DNA of 64,000 nucleotides from Pseudomonas frederiksbergensis (GTDB lineage: Bacteria; Pseudomonadota; Gammaproteobacteria; Pseudomonadales; Pseudomonadaceae), in the NCBI RefSeq assembly GCF_001874645.1, contig NZ_CP017887.1, positions 62,001 to 126,000 on the forward strand. Reading direction: 5' to 3'. The translations under genes and the position numbers were made by a program. Positions 36,054-44,299 of this stretch are shown here, one piece after another. Each line of letters opens with the position of its first letter. Position 1 is the stretch's first letter. The notes beneath the pieces are model-generated. The model worked only from the letters and a program-made list of their open reading frames with translations, ran no database searches and was not told the origin of the DNA.

Positions 36054-36434
36054 TTAAACGAATGCAGGATGGATCGTGGCGGACATGATCGATTCGATCA
36101 CGGTTGGCGAGTTATACAACCCAACACCGCCGCCGACGCCCGTTGCGAAAGCCATGATGGATTGACGAACGACACCGCCCACCAGGCCGACCAGGATCAT
36201 CGCACCGGCAACTACCCGGCCCAGAGTGCCCTGCATCCAGCCCTGCAGGCTTTGCCAGATGGGGTCGAACTCTTCACCACCGGTACCGGCCAATGCCATA
36301 CGACCGAACACCATCAACCCAACGACCAGGGCGGCTTGTGCGTAGCTGCGATTGCGATCGCGGTTGCGGTTGCGGTTGCGGTTGCGATTAAGTTTTGGAA
36401 CACCTTCTTGGCGTTCGAACAGGTTTTGCATCAT
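36054..36434 (-). CDS. traA: Type IV conjugative prepilin TraA
   Basis: 126 residues. A long leader of about 50 residues (with an NRNRNRNRDRNR tract) ends at a hydrophobic segment and MALAGTGGEEFD, the likely cleavage region. The mature ~76 residues have two hydrophobic helices (VVAGAMILVGLVGGVV, SIMAFATGVGGGVGLY), as in TraA/TrhA pilins. Position between traV and the adhesin/dsbC fits SXT order. The start ATG-ATG pair follows GAGGAACAT. The Asn-Arg tract comes from a hexanucleotide repeat. Confidence 0.88.
   Translation of the reverse strand: MMQNLFERQEGVPKLNRNRNRNRNRDRNRSYAQAALVVGLMVFGRMALAGTGGEEFDPIWQSLQGWMQGTLGRVVAGAMILVGLVGGVVRQSIMAFATGVGGGVGLYNSPTVIESIMSATIHPAFV
36348..36389. repeat. 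Hexanucleotide tandem repeat in the pilin leader
   Basis: Plus strand GCGATT, GCGATC, then four GCGGTT units and GCGATT, coding NRNRNRNRDRNR on the minus strand. Copy changes would alter leader length without shifting frame. Confidence 0.85.
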
Positions 36435-36457
36435 ATGTTCCTCGATAGTTGGGGGTA

Positions 36458-36978
36458 CTACGGACTTACACCAAGGGGGTTCTTGGTATCAGGAGTTGGT
36501 TGCGCAGTCGGGTGTTGGATTTGCAGGGGCCGCAAAGTCGGAGTGACCTTGGGCGATGGATTCCCAAGCTCCCAGCGGCGTGGCTCAATTTCGGTGTACA
36601 CGTAGCCGGGAACATTGAGGTCCCCGTCCTTGCCTTCCCAGGGTGCGACCCAGATACGCATAACCGTCGCCTGGCTCCGAATTGGCAGAGGCTGTCGAGC
36701 TGCTTTCGGAATGACGTATCGCTCGCCAGCAACAGGCTGATGAACTGCAACTTCGGTTTTCCCGCTCTGAGGCTCTGCGTTTGCGGAGCTTTCACCTGGC
36801 CCCAAACGCTTGCGGAAGCTGTCGCTCTCAGTCGCGCTATAAACATCACGGGCGGACATGCAGGTAACGCCCTCAGGCATCCCTTTACAGCCGTAATCAG
36901 GTTCACCGATGGACAAGAACGAGCACCCCCCAGTGAAGAGGCGGCGATTAGAACGATCGAAGTTAAAAGTCCGCGCAT
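36458..36978 (-). pseudogene. traV: TraV lipoprotein gene with a frameshift at a G6 run
   Basis: The ATG at 36978 (GGAGATTTAACA upstream) opens a lipoprotein signal peptide MRGLLTSIVLIAASSLGG. The TraV body, starting at the lipobox cysteine (CSFLSIGEPDYGCKGMPEG, then C-M-S and QATVMRIWVAPW), is in another frame and ends at 36458. The switch is at six G (36926-36931): seven G would give LGG-C, a perfect lipobox. Both frames stay open, so no truncation shows. TraV is the outer-membrane lipoprotein (VirB7-like) of the core complex and essential in F-type transfer. Either a sequencing indel, a mutation or slippage. Confidence 0.8.
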
Positions 36979-37061
36979 TGTTAAATCTCCAAGTGTGCTG
37001 ATTTTTGGGCATGCGAGGCCCATGCGGAGGGCGAATTCGCCCCCCGAGTGGGGGTCAGGAT
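36979..37061 (-). promoter_or_regulatory. Two-module hairpin leader of traV
   Basis: AAATC/GATTT pair with loop AGCACACTTGGA, placing the ribosome-site GGA in the loop. Upstream are GGGCGAATTCGCCC and CCCCC-ACTC-GGGGG. Confidence 0.65.
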
Positions 37062-38384
37062 TTATGGTTGAAGCTTGAGGGTCTGGCCGCGTTTGACGAT
37101 AAAGTCGATCTCGCGAAGTGCATCGACTTCAATCACCGGATACAGACTCTCGGCCATCTGAAGATAGAAATCGGCGATGCGTTCCAAAGCCTTGCCGGTA
37201 CCACTGATCGCAGCACCTTGAAGTGCTTCGCCGTTAAATGCCTGTTCCATTACAGGGCTATAGGTTTTGTTTGAGTTGGTGTTGTTGATATCGCGTACGT
37301 TGATCGTCGGTACGCTCTTCACGCTGAACGCTTCGCTGACACCTTGCATGAAGCCAGCCATCAAACTTCTGGCCAGGATTTGCCCCTGTTTGCTGACCAA
37401 CCTACCGCGAACGCCCGCTTTACCATCCTCACCGGCAGCGTATGCGTCCAGCTTGGTTTCAATGACCCCGCCGTCTTCTCGCACACAGCTGATGACCTCC
37501 GCTCGCAAATAAGCGCGCTCAGATGAGAGATCGCCAAAGCCACTGGCAATGAGGAAACATTCCTTAATGTCAGCCCGAAACCGGTTGGGAAGAATCGCTT
37601 CTTTCTTGATCCGCAGAAGAGCTGGAAAAGGTTCTTTTCGCGCCCCCTGACCAGTTGGAGCATCCATGCCGGTGATCAATGCGCCGGAGAGAATTGAACC
37701 TGCAGGAAGAAACATTTCATGTTCCTTCTCGGCCTTTGGGTCCGCTTCTTTTCCTTCGGAGGCAATGGTGCGAATTTCGATTTTCGCATCTGCCTTTTTG
37801 GCACCAGAACCACTTTTAGGCGGCTCTGGTGGTTGCGGTGCAGAAGCAAAATAGGTCTCAGGATTTTTCTGTACTGCTGAAGGTGAATAACGATTGAATT
37901 CGCCACCTGTTGGGGTTTTCATTGCACCGGGATCTGCTGATGCAGAAGGATCACCGCCTTTCGATTCCCCCTCCATGAGGGACTTTGCTTGCGCCGACTT
38001 GAGCTCTTCCATTTGCTGTTTTAGCAAATCCGAATCGCCCGCAAAACGAGTAATTTGCTCCTGCAGCAGCTTGTTCGACTCGGTCACCTCTTTCATCGCT
38101 GCAACCGTATCGGTTTGGGCTTTCTGGTTCTGAATCAGTTTGCTGATCTGAGAACCCTGGGATCTGAGAGTCGCGTTCATGGCGTCGATACCAACCGACC
38201 GCGGATCGTGGTCAGTAAGCGCGGTCACAATCTCCTTACGCGCTTTCTTTCGAGGTCCGCTGGTACTGTCGAGCACAGATGCGGATACCCACAGCACAAC
38301 AATCACGACAGTCGCGATGGTGCCCCAAGTCCAGTACTTACGATGCACAGGGTCAAGCTGAGACCATCTATCTTTTAGAGTCAC
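37062..38384 (-). CDS. traB: T4SS core protein TraB (VirB10 family)
   Basis: 440 residues: inner-membrane helix at 17-38 (YWTWGTIATVVIVVLWVSAS), a coiled coil (about 75-135), a proline-rich periplasmic stretch (PQPPEPPKSGSG), then the TrbI/VirB10 domain (FLPAGSILSGALITGMDAPT, CFLIASGFGDLSSERAYLRA). It spans the envelope and links the ATPases to the outer pore. GTG start at 38384 after GGGGGG; traK ends 12 bases upstream. Confidence 0.95.
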   Translation of the reverse strand: MTLKDRWSQLDPVHRKYWTWGTIATVVIVVLWVSASVLDSTSGPRKKARKEIVTALTDHDPRSVGIDAMNATLRSQGSQISKLIQNQKAQTDTVAAMKEVTESNKLLQEQITRFAGDSDLLKQQMEELKSAQAKSLMEGESKGGDPSASADPGAMKTPTGGEFNRYSPSAVQKNPETYFASAPQPPEPPKSGSGAKKADAKIEIRTIASEGKEADPKAEKEHEMFLPAGSILSGALITGMDAPTGQGARKEPFPALLRIKKEAILPNRFRADIKECFLIASGFGDLSSERAYLRAEVISCVREDGGVIETKLDAYAAGEDGKAGVRGRLVSKQGQILARSLMAGFMQGVSEAFSVKSVPTINVRDINNTNSNKTYSPVMEQAFNGEALQGAAISGTGKALERIADFYLQMAESLYPVIEVDALREIDFIVKRGQTLKLQP

Positions 38385-38396
38385 GGCATACCCCCC

Positions 38397-39452
38397 TTAA
38401 TTCAGCAAACTTGGGCGTTGAGAATCATCGGTCTGCTCTTCACCTACCCGCAGCACAATGTAAATTTCCGTCTTCATACCCGGCTCAAGAAGATTGTTCG
38501 GCCAAACCGAAGCAGCAGCCAGCGTCGGATGCGTACAGGCTGTTTCGTCGACCAAAAGAGGTTGATTGGTGACGTTACTAGCGACTGCTACCAGCACTTG
38601 GAAGTTATGACCGAGCATCACCTGGGACCGGCTGAAATCGACGTCCAGGCCATCCTGGTAACACGCCGGGACGGTATCGCCTGGTGCGAGTTTCGCGAGG
38701 CTGTAACCCTTCGGAAGCTTGTTCAAAGCAAGCGCCCGCATGATTCCGCGAATCGAGTCCATATACGGCTGGGACTCCTCCCACTTACGGGCGGCTCCGC
38801 TGTAATGGCGGCGCACACCGAGTCCTCCCGACGACTTACCTTGAGCGCTGCGTCCTTCATCCAGAATCAAGTTGGCTTCGATTGGCGGAACTTTCTGCGG
38901 AGCAAGGGTCAAGGACAACGCCAGACTTTCGTCGTCCTTTGGCGTGACGTACATCGTGACGGGCGTATCATTGTCAGTGGCAACGTACACAACGTTTTTT
39001 TCCACCTTGGTGGTGGCCCCCGTCACTGTCTGAACGATCGGATCTTCAAATGGAGTGACGATGCGGTTCAAATGCCCAACAGCAATTGGGATGATGGTAT
39101 TCACCCCTGGCGCAATCAGTATCTGCCGCATGGTTTCAACAGGCTCTGCCTTCACCGCTTTAGGTTGATGCATCACAGATCCGTCCACGGCAGGCAAATC
39201 GTTTGATTGCCCTGGTGTAACCTGAACCATCTTCGCAGACTTTGCTTCTGGCGTTTTTGCAGCCTGTCCAGCGTTCTCTTTACTCGGAACCGGGACCGTA
39301 CTGCCGTTTGCTGGTGCCGCTGGTTGGGCTTGAGGCGCGTTCGCCTTACTCACTGAAATATCGGGCAATACCAGCTTCGACTCTGCATGCGCCGTAGAGG
39401 CCGCAATCAAAAGCATCGCAGCCAGGGCCTTAAAATTATTGTGCACGTTCAC
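38397..39452 (-). CDS. traK: T4SS secretin-like protein TraK (VirB9 family)
   Basis: About 351 residues from a GTG at 39452, chosen because GGAG lies 7 bases upstream; GTG at 39446 is also possible. Signal peptide FKALAAMLLIAASTAHA. A low-complexity stretch (60-130) is followed by the TraK core (RQILIAPGVNTIIPIAVGHL, NRIVTPFEDPIV, VYVATDNDTPVTMYVTP). It forms the outer-membrane part of the core complex with TraV and TraB. The 5' end overlaps the traE 3' end, so translation is coupled. The upstream open frame is only traE antisense-frame sequence. Confidence 0.92.
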   Translation of the reverse strand: MNVHNNFKALAAMLLIAASTAHAESKLVLPDISVSKANAPQAQPAAPANGSTVPVPSKENAGQAAKTPEAKSAKMVQVTPGQSNDLPAVDGSVMHQPKAVKAEPVETMRQILIAPGVNTIIPIAVGHLNRIVTPFEDPIVQTVTGATTKVEKNVVYVATDNDTPVTMYVTPKDDESLALSLTLAPQKVPPIEANLILDEGRSAQGKSSGGLGVRRHYSGAARKWEESQPYMDSIRGIMRALALNKLPKGYSLAKLAPGDTVPACYQDGLDVDFSRSQVMLGHNFQVLVAVASNVTNQPLLVDETACTHPTLAAASVWPNNLLEPGMKTEIYIVLRVGEEQTDDSQRPSLLN

Positions 39453-40083
39453 GTTCACGCTCCTGACGACGACGATCTTTGTTTTCTTCAGCACGATCGA
39501 GACGGCTCTGCACAATCTCAGTACGAGGCCCACCCTTGTAGGTTTCAACGAACTCGATGATTGGCTTGTAGCGCTTGATTCTGATCTCCACGACGTAAGT
39601 CCGATCCTCGCGCTCTTTCTTCCCCGTTGGCCCTTCCATGGTCGACCGACCACTCACGTAGAAGAGGTTTGGCTTGCCTGGCTCTTTAGTGATTTTGCGA
39701 GGCTCGAATTTGAGCGAGACGCGGTCCCGACGAATTTCGCCGACCTGCTTCTGCAGCAAGTTCACGAAGGCCTGGTAAATGTCTGGTGACAGCAACGGGT
39801 CCATGATTTTCTGAATCATCTCTGCCGTTCCTGGCGTGACGTTCCCGAGGACCAGAGCCACGTACATCGCCCACGCTTCGGTGTAGGAATCAGACGCCGA
39901 GTTTTCATCAACCCACGCTTGTTCCACCAACGTGGGAGGTGTAATCGTCTGAATCGATTCCTTGTTCAGCGCGACGATTGTCAGGAGAAAATTGGTAACG
40001 ACCATGGCGTACAGCAGTACCTTGAACGTAGCGTTCTCTTTCTTCAGACCCGCGGCGGTGTTACCGAAAAATTTGCTGAGCAT
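39436..40083 (-). CDS. traE: T4SS protein TraE (VirB5/TraE family)
   Basis: 215 residues from the ATG at 40083 (MLSKFFGNTAAGLKKENATF). It has an N-terminal membrane helix (LLYAMVVTNFLLTIVAL) and the TraE domain (EAWAMYVALVLGNVTPGTAE, RRDRVSLKFEPRKITKEPGK). The C-terminus is strongly charged (RRRQERERERAQ). Part of the pilus assembly complex. Starts 8 bases after traL. Confidence 0.93.
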   Translation of the reverse strand: MLSKFFGNTAAGLKKENATFKVLLYAMVVTNFLLTIVALNKESIQTITPPTLVEQAWVDENSASDSYTEAWAMYVALVLGNVTPGTAEMIQKIMDPLLSPDIYQAFVNLLQKQVGEIRRDRVSLKFEPRKITKEPGKPNLFYVSGRSTMEGPTGKKEREDRTYVVEIRIKRYKPIIEFVETYKGGPRTEIVQSRLDRAEENKDRRRQERERERAQ

Positions 40084-40091
40084 GAAGTGCC

Positions 40092-40373
40092 TCAGTGCAG
40101 TCGATTGATAAAAGGATTGGGTATCGACCTGGCTTTTGGCCCACCTATTCCGGTGTACCACCAGATCATGTGGGCCAAGTAGCCGTCAGGGTTTCGATCT
40201 CGGTATTTGCGGTAAACACGGGTCATCAAAACGCCTGCCAGGGTCAAGATTCCCGCCATCCCAAAAAACACCCCAAGGACCAGGCCGAGGCCGATGGGAG
40301 CGACCTCATCCGCTTGCCAAAAAAGCACGTGAGGGGGATCGTCAACGTACTGAGGAATGGTTACTTGCTTCAT
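40092..40373 (-). CDS. traL: T4SS protein TraL (VirB3-like)
   Basis: 93 residues, YVDDPPHVLFWQADEVAPIG start typical of TraL, with one or two membrane helices (IGLGLVLGVFFGMAGILTLA). First of the canonical traLEKBVA run. It overlaps the dsbA-like gene by four bases. Confidence 0.92.
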   Translation of the reverse strand: MKQVTIPQYVDDPPHVLFWQADEVAPIGLGLVLGVFFGMAGILTLAGVLMTRVYRKYRDRNPDGYLAHMIWWYTGIGGPKARSIPNPFINRLH

Positions 40374-41224
40374 TGAGGGACTCCTTGCTGAACGGGCGCA
40401 CCATTGACCAGTGCCGACATGGCCTTCACGATTTCATCGGGAGGATATGCACCGGAAAGGACCTGCTTGCGGCCCGTCGGGTTATGGATAATGAGAGTGG
40501 TCGGCGTCACCTTGACCCCGGCTTGGACGGCCTCCTGGAGATCAGCACGGATCTTGTCGTCGTAACGACCGCTATCCACGCAGGCGGTGATTTTTCGAGA
40601 GTCGAGCCCCAAATCTTCGGCAATGCTCGAAAGGGGTTTTTGCGTTCCACGACCGTTCCCTGCCGTAGAAGAAAAAATGGAGCCGATCATGCGGTAGAAG
40701 GATTGATTCCCTCCCTGATCAGCCGCGCATTCCGCAGTCAACGCTTGAAGCCTAGAGTTCTCGCCATGCAGGGGAACGTGCTTGTAGATCAGAGAAACGT
40801 TGCCACGTGAACCGTCAACCAGGGCCTTGGGAGCTGGGTAGAATTGCTGGCAGTACGGGCACTCGGTATCACTGAATTCCACCAGCGTGAACTGGGAATT
40901 TGCTTCCCCATAACGACGCTCAATTCCAGCAGGCGCTGGGGCGGTATGTTCCTGTCCAGGCCCAGTGCTTGCCGATGCCCCTATCAACGACGGATAGAGA
41001 AGTTGCAACTGCTCCACAGCATCTTTCATATGCTCATAGGAGTACGCCCACGGCTTAATCTTCGCTTGCTGGGTGCCCAAGCGATCGAGCAGGTCGTTGG
41101 TTTCGGCTAACTGGCGCTGAAGATTGTTCTGGGTGTACAGCGAGAGTCCCGCCACTACGATCGCAAGAGCAGCCATTGCAACCGGGACGAACCTGGATAA
41201 CTTCTTTTTGGTGGCAGTAGGCAC
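40370..41224 (-). CDS. DsbA-like thiol oxidase, membrane-anchored
   Basis: 284 residues from a GTG at 41224. N-terminal anchor (FVPVAMAALAIVVAGLSLY), a coiled linker, then a thioredoxin fold with CPYC in FSDTECPYCQQF and cis-Pro loop VTPTTLI. Such proteins introduce disulphides into exported transfer proteins. A paralogue of similar layout is at 62640-63530. The ribosome site AGGA sits in the loop of an 11-bp perfect hairpin (41222-41258). Confidence 0.88.
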   Translation of the reverse strand: MPTATKKKLSRFVPVAMAALAIVVAGLSLYTQNNLQRQLAETNDLLDRLGTQQAKIKPWAYSYEHMKDAVEQLQLLYPSLIGASASTGPGQEHTAPAPAGIERRYGEANSQFTLVEFSDTECPYCQQFYPAPKALVDGSRGNVSLIYKHVPLHGENSRLQALTAECAADQGGNQSFYRMIGSIFSSTAGNGRGTQKPLSSIAEDLGLDSRKITACVDSGRYDDKIRADLQEAVQAGVKVTPTTLIIHNPTGRKQVLSGAYPPDEIVKAMSALVNGAPVQQGVPQ

Positions 41225-41305
41225 AAAATCACTCCTATTCAGATGGTGTGATTTTGTGTTGGTCGACTGGATCTAAGGGGGGCAGTTCGCCCCCATATAG
41301 GGGGC
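41222..41305 (-). promoter_or_regulatory. Two-module hairpin leader of the dsbA-like gene
   Basis: CACAAAATCAC pairs with GTGATTTTGTG (11 bp), the 3' arm including the GTG start, loop ACCATCTGAATAGGA. Upstream, CCCCC-TATAT-GGGGG and GGGGGC/GCCCCC are mutually exclusive stems. Confidence 0.8.
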
Positions 41306-41318
41306 GGTTCTTCCCGTG

Positions 41319-41963
41319 CTAGAGACGCTTGGGGAGGTTTCCAAGCAAAAGAACACAAGCGAACGGTATGACGATGATTGTCAAAATCGGGATGATCATC
41401 GGAGGGATCGGCAAGGGCGCAATAAAACTCACAATCAGGGCCGCGCTAAAGAACATCAACAGCATTGAACTGTATTTGTTCAAGAAAGGTGACGAGTACG
41501 CAAAATTGTATCGTTTTATTTGCCATGCCATATATCCCGACACCATCGAAGGGATCACCATGATAACCATCGAGGGTATCCACATCCCAAGAAGAATTAT
41601 TCGATAAATTATATGGTATATGACCATTGCCAGTGCCTCGCCTCGGGCCTGGATAAAGGGAAACCAAAGTTCGCCCAGATGTTCCCACCCTTTTGACTTT
41701 TCCATTTCTGCGGCTGAAGGAATGAAAAAACTGGAAACAGTCTCTTTGATACCGGAGTCGCCCAAAAAGGAGATATATAGCTGATCAGTCGACTGCCTCA
41801 CTAAGGCTTCAGACTGCTCACCTAACATATTTCGAGTCCAACCCTGCTCTTTTAGGATCGAGCGCTCAATGAAGGTATTCGGTACCAAGCAAACGACCAG
41901 GATGATCTCGATAAAAAAGCAGACGACGAACGCCCAGAATGTCTTGGGCCATTTCTCTTCCAT
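41319..41963 (-). CDS. DUF4400-family membrane protein (SXT TraJ-like)
   Basis: 214 residues from the ATG at 41963 (MEEKWPKTFWAFVVCFFIEI), chosen for GGGAG 8 bases upstream. Four or more membrane helices (residues ~10-30, 125-150, 150-170, 178-200). A DUF4400 protein follows traD in SXT-type operons. The function is not established, but it is required-gene territory in that family. It starts two bases after the upstream stop. Confidence 0.8.
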   Translation of the reverse strand: MEEKWPKTFWAFVVCFFIEIILVVCLVPNTFIERSILKEQGWTRNMLGEQSEALVRQSTDQLYISFLGDSGIKETVSSFFIPSAAEMEKSKGWEHLGELWFPFIQARGEALAMVIYHIIYRIILLGMWIPSMVIMVIPSMVSGYMAWQIKRYNFAYSSPFLNKYSSMLLMFFSAALIVSFIAPLPIPPMIIPILTIIVIPFACVLLLGNLPKRL

Positions 41964-41964
41964 A

Positions 41965-42438
41965 TCATTTTCTCCCAGACTCAATCAGGGTCCAGACCTT
42001 CGATAGTGGGTTCTGTGGTTGTAAAAGGGCCTTGATGACCGAAGTCCGATCACAGAAGTCACCTTCACAGTCAGAATCAATCATTATTCTTGCGATTTCT
42101 TCCGCAACAACAGAGCTATTCTGGATTAACTCCTTATTTCCGACGATTTCACACATACCGTCAATAAACGGGTCCATAAAAGCAGCAAGGCGCTCTCTGT
42201 CAGTTGCCCCCACATTTGCCAGGTATGACTCAAGTGCAGCTTGGATTACAGATTTTGTCACTTGCGCGGTATCAGGAGCCCTGAGTAAAGCTGCAGCCAC
42301 ACTGATAAGTGCCGCCGCGCGCGGCCAATCCGACTTTAGAAGGTATAGAGCGTCTTTCAACGAACGGTTATCGCCGAAAACTTCCATAAAGGCTTTATTA
42401 GCGGTGTTGGTATTATTCATGGATTGTCTACGCTGCAT
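41965..42438 (-). CDS. Hypothetical protein between traD and the DUF4400 gene
   Basis: 157 residues, all-helical, no signal or membrane segment (MEVFGDNRSLKDALYLLKSD, ARIMIDSDCEGDFCDRTS). Family not recognised. The ATG at 42438 overlaps the traD stop; ATG at 42420 is an alternative, and neither has a strong ribosome site, so coupling to traD translation is likely. Confidence 0.65.
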   Translation of the reverse strand: MQRRQSMNNTNTANKAFMEVFGDNRSLKDALYLLKSDWPRAAALISVAAALLRAPDTAQVTKSVIQAALESYLANVGATDRERLAAFMDPFIDGMCEIVGNKELIQNSSVVAEEIARIMIDSDCEGDFCDRTSVIKALLQPQNPLSKVWTLIESGRK

Positions 42439-44299
42439 TTTTTAGCACAACTTCTTTATATTTGGCGGCCTGCTGGGCAGCTTTAGCCATGTCTTTAGGC
42501 GTCGTGAGCACAGGAACTTTCCCTTTTATAAGTCTGCCGCCTGCCATAATTGCGATGTACTCCAGGTTAGGAAGTTGTCCAAACATCTGGGACGGGAACA
42601 GCTCGCCCTCCTCTTCCATCAACCGCTCACCGACATTGCCCGAGTGCATATGCGGGTCCTGTCCAGAAGAAGCACCTTGTGTACGCATAATGTATTTGTA
42701 TCGGGTCGGAGGGATCTTCGACGCCACGTACTCTTGTGTATCGGGGTCTGTGATTCTCAAAGCTATGAGGTGGTTGGTGTTACCCAACACCTGGCGTGCT
42801 TTAGCTGCATCCCCCATACGGGCTTCAAAGTCCGCAATGGTCTGAGTCGCAACATACAGACTCAGTTTTGCCCCACGTCCTTTGTTCAGCAACTGAATCA
42901 GCTGGTCGTTCACTACCTCGGCAGCCTCATCGACGAAGATGCTGACAGGACGCAACGAAACGCCGTAGTTGTAGCGCTCACCGGCTACGGAGGCGAGGTC
43001 AGCGAGGAAAATCGATCCGATCGCAGAACCGACAAGCGGGTCAGAAAGGGAGTCGAGGCCCAAGTACATGACTTGCCCACCGTCGATAATCTTCTTGGTG
43101 TCTGTTACTTCACGGTCATCATTGTCGTCGTCCATTGGGGACAACAGCGGGCCCAAGTGACCCGATGTGAGCATGTTTAGCACAGGCATCAAGGATGCAA
43201 TCATTTTCCCGAAATGTTGGCTGTCATGCTCGAACATCGAAAGAACGCCTTCGAGGTCTGAGTTAGCCTTAACAGGTTGAACTTCCACACGATACATAGT
43301 GATCAGAGCAAATGCTCTGGCATCATCGGATTGAGCACCTTTCAAATAGTGTTTACAGGTCGCCTCAAAATCTGAAATCAGAGGTTCTGAATAGGCCTTT
43401 ATCGCTTTGATAATTAAAGATGCCAAACCTCCTTCAAGCGCCCTTCGTATTGAAACCAATGTCGGCTGCTCACCACAAATTAGCATCGCCTGAACAACAT
43501 TGTTGATCGCCATCATTGCGAACGCTTGGAATGGGTTACCCGCCTCAGACTTCATCAGTGCAGCGATACGGCTTGCAACTTCAGTGGGCCTAGAGAAATT
43601 TTGAGTAGGAGATATCCTTGTAGATTTCTCAGGAAACGCCGGATGGAAATATTTGAATCTATTAGGCTCGCCTGCAATTTCACAGGCTCTTCTCGTATTC
43701 TCGGCAAGCTCACGATCCCCCTTCGGATCAATTACGATTACCGCCTCTCCACGAAGTACTGCTTGGGTTATTTTTAAATCGAAGAGCCGGGTTTTTCCGC
43801 TGCCCGTGGTACCCACAATTAATTCATGGAGCGAAGTAAGCTCTGTCTCGACTTTTTGCGCTTCATCTTTTTTCTGACTGAGGCCATGAATCCATGGAGC
43901 ACCCATGAAACCGTCTTTAACTTTTGGGACAAATTTAGTTACGTCCCGTTTCAGAAGATCGAAAAGCATCTGACCTTCCGACTGTGTCCATTGATAACCC
44001 TGCCCCAGATATACGGAGGTCGGATTAGCAATCATAAAGTCTAGAAGCTTGTCTTGACTTAACAGGTCAACTGGCTGCGCTCCTAAACGCTGTTTAATCC
44101 TGTGCAGCTGGATCGCCTTGGGTAGCTTTTTAAAGGCAAAGGCTGCCTGTATCCCTAAAGTGCAGGCGAAGGGCATAAACGGAAGACCGCTACTTAGCAA
44201 ACCTAATGAAGCAGTAGCGACCATACCGCCAGTCCATGCAGCCACCTCGACCGCTTCAAAATTCGGACGCCAGGGAACGTCATACGTCCACTCACTCAT
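42428..44299 (-). CDS. traD: Type IV coupling protein TraD
   Basis: 623 residues. Two N-terminal membrane helices (about 22-55), Walker A IVGTTGSGKTRLFDLK near residue 166, AVIVIDPKGDRELA, and Walker B VSIFVDEAAEVVNDQ near 456. TraD/VirD4 hexamers bring the relaxase-DNA complex to the channel. It overlaps traI by four bases. Order traI-traD matches MOBH/SXT systems. Confidence 0.95.
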   Translation of the reverse strand: MSEWTYDVPWRPNFEAVEVAAWTGGMVATASLGLLSSGLPFMPFACTLGIQAAFAFKKLPKAIQLHRIKQRLGAQPVDLLSQDKLLDFMIANPTSVYLGQGYQWTQSEGQMLFDLLKRDVTKFVPKVKDGFMGAPWIHGLSQKKDEAQKVETELTSLHELIVGTTGSGKTRLFDLKITQAVLRGEAVIVIDPKGDRELAENTRRACEIAGEPNRFKYFHPAFPEKSTRISPTQNFSRPTEVASRIAALMKSEAGNPFQAFAMMAINNVVQAMLICGEQPTLVSIRRALEGGLASLIIKAIKAYSEPLISDFEATCKHYLKGAQSDDARAFALITMYRVEVQPVKANSDLEGVLSMFEHDSQHFGKMIASLMPVLNMLTSGHLGPLLSPMDDDNDDREVTDTKKIIDGGQVMYLGLDSLSDPLVGSAIGSIFLADLASVAGERYNYGVSLRPVSIFVDEAAEVVNDQLIQLLNKGRGAKLSLYVATQTIADFEARMGDAAKARQVLGNTNHLIALRITDPDTQEYVASKIPPTRYKYIMRTQGASSGQDPHMHSGNVGERLMEEEGELFPSQMFGQLPNLEYIAIMAGGRLIKGKVPVLTTPKDMAKAAQQAAKYKEVVLKNAA

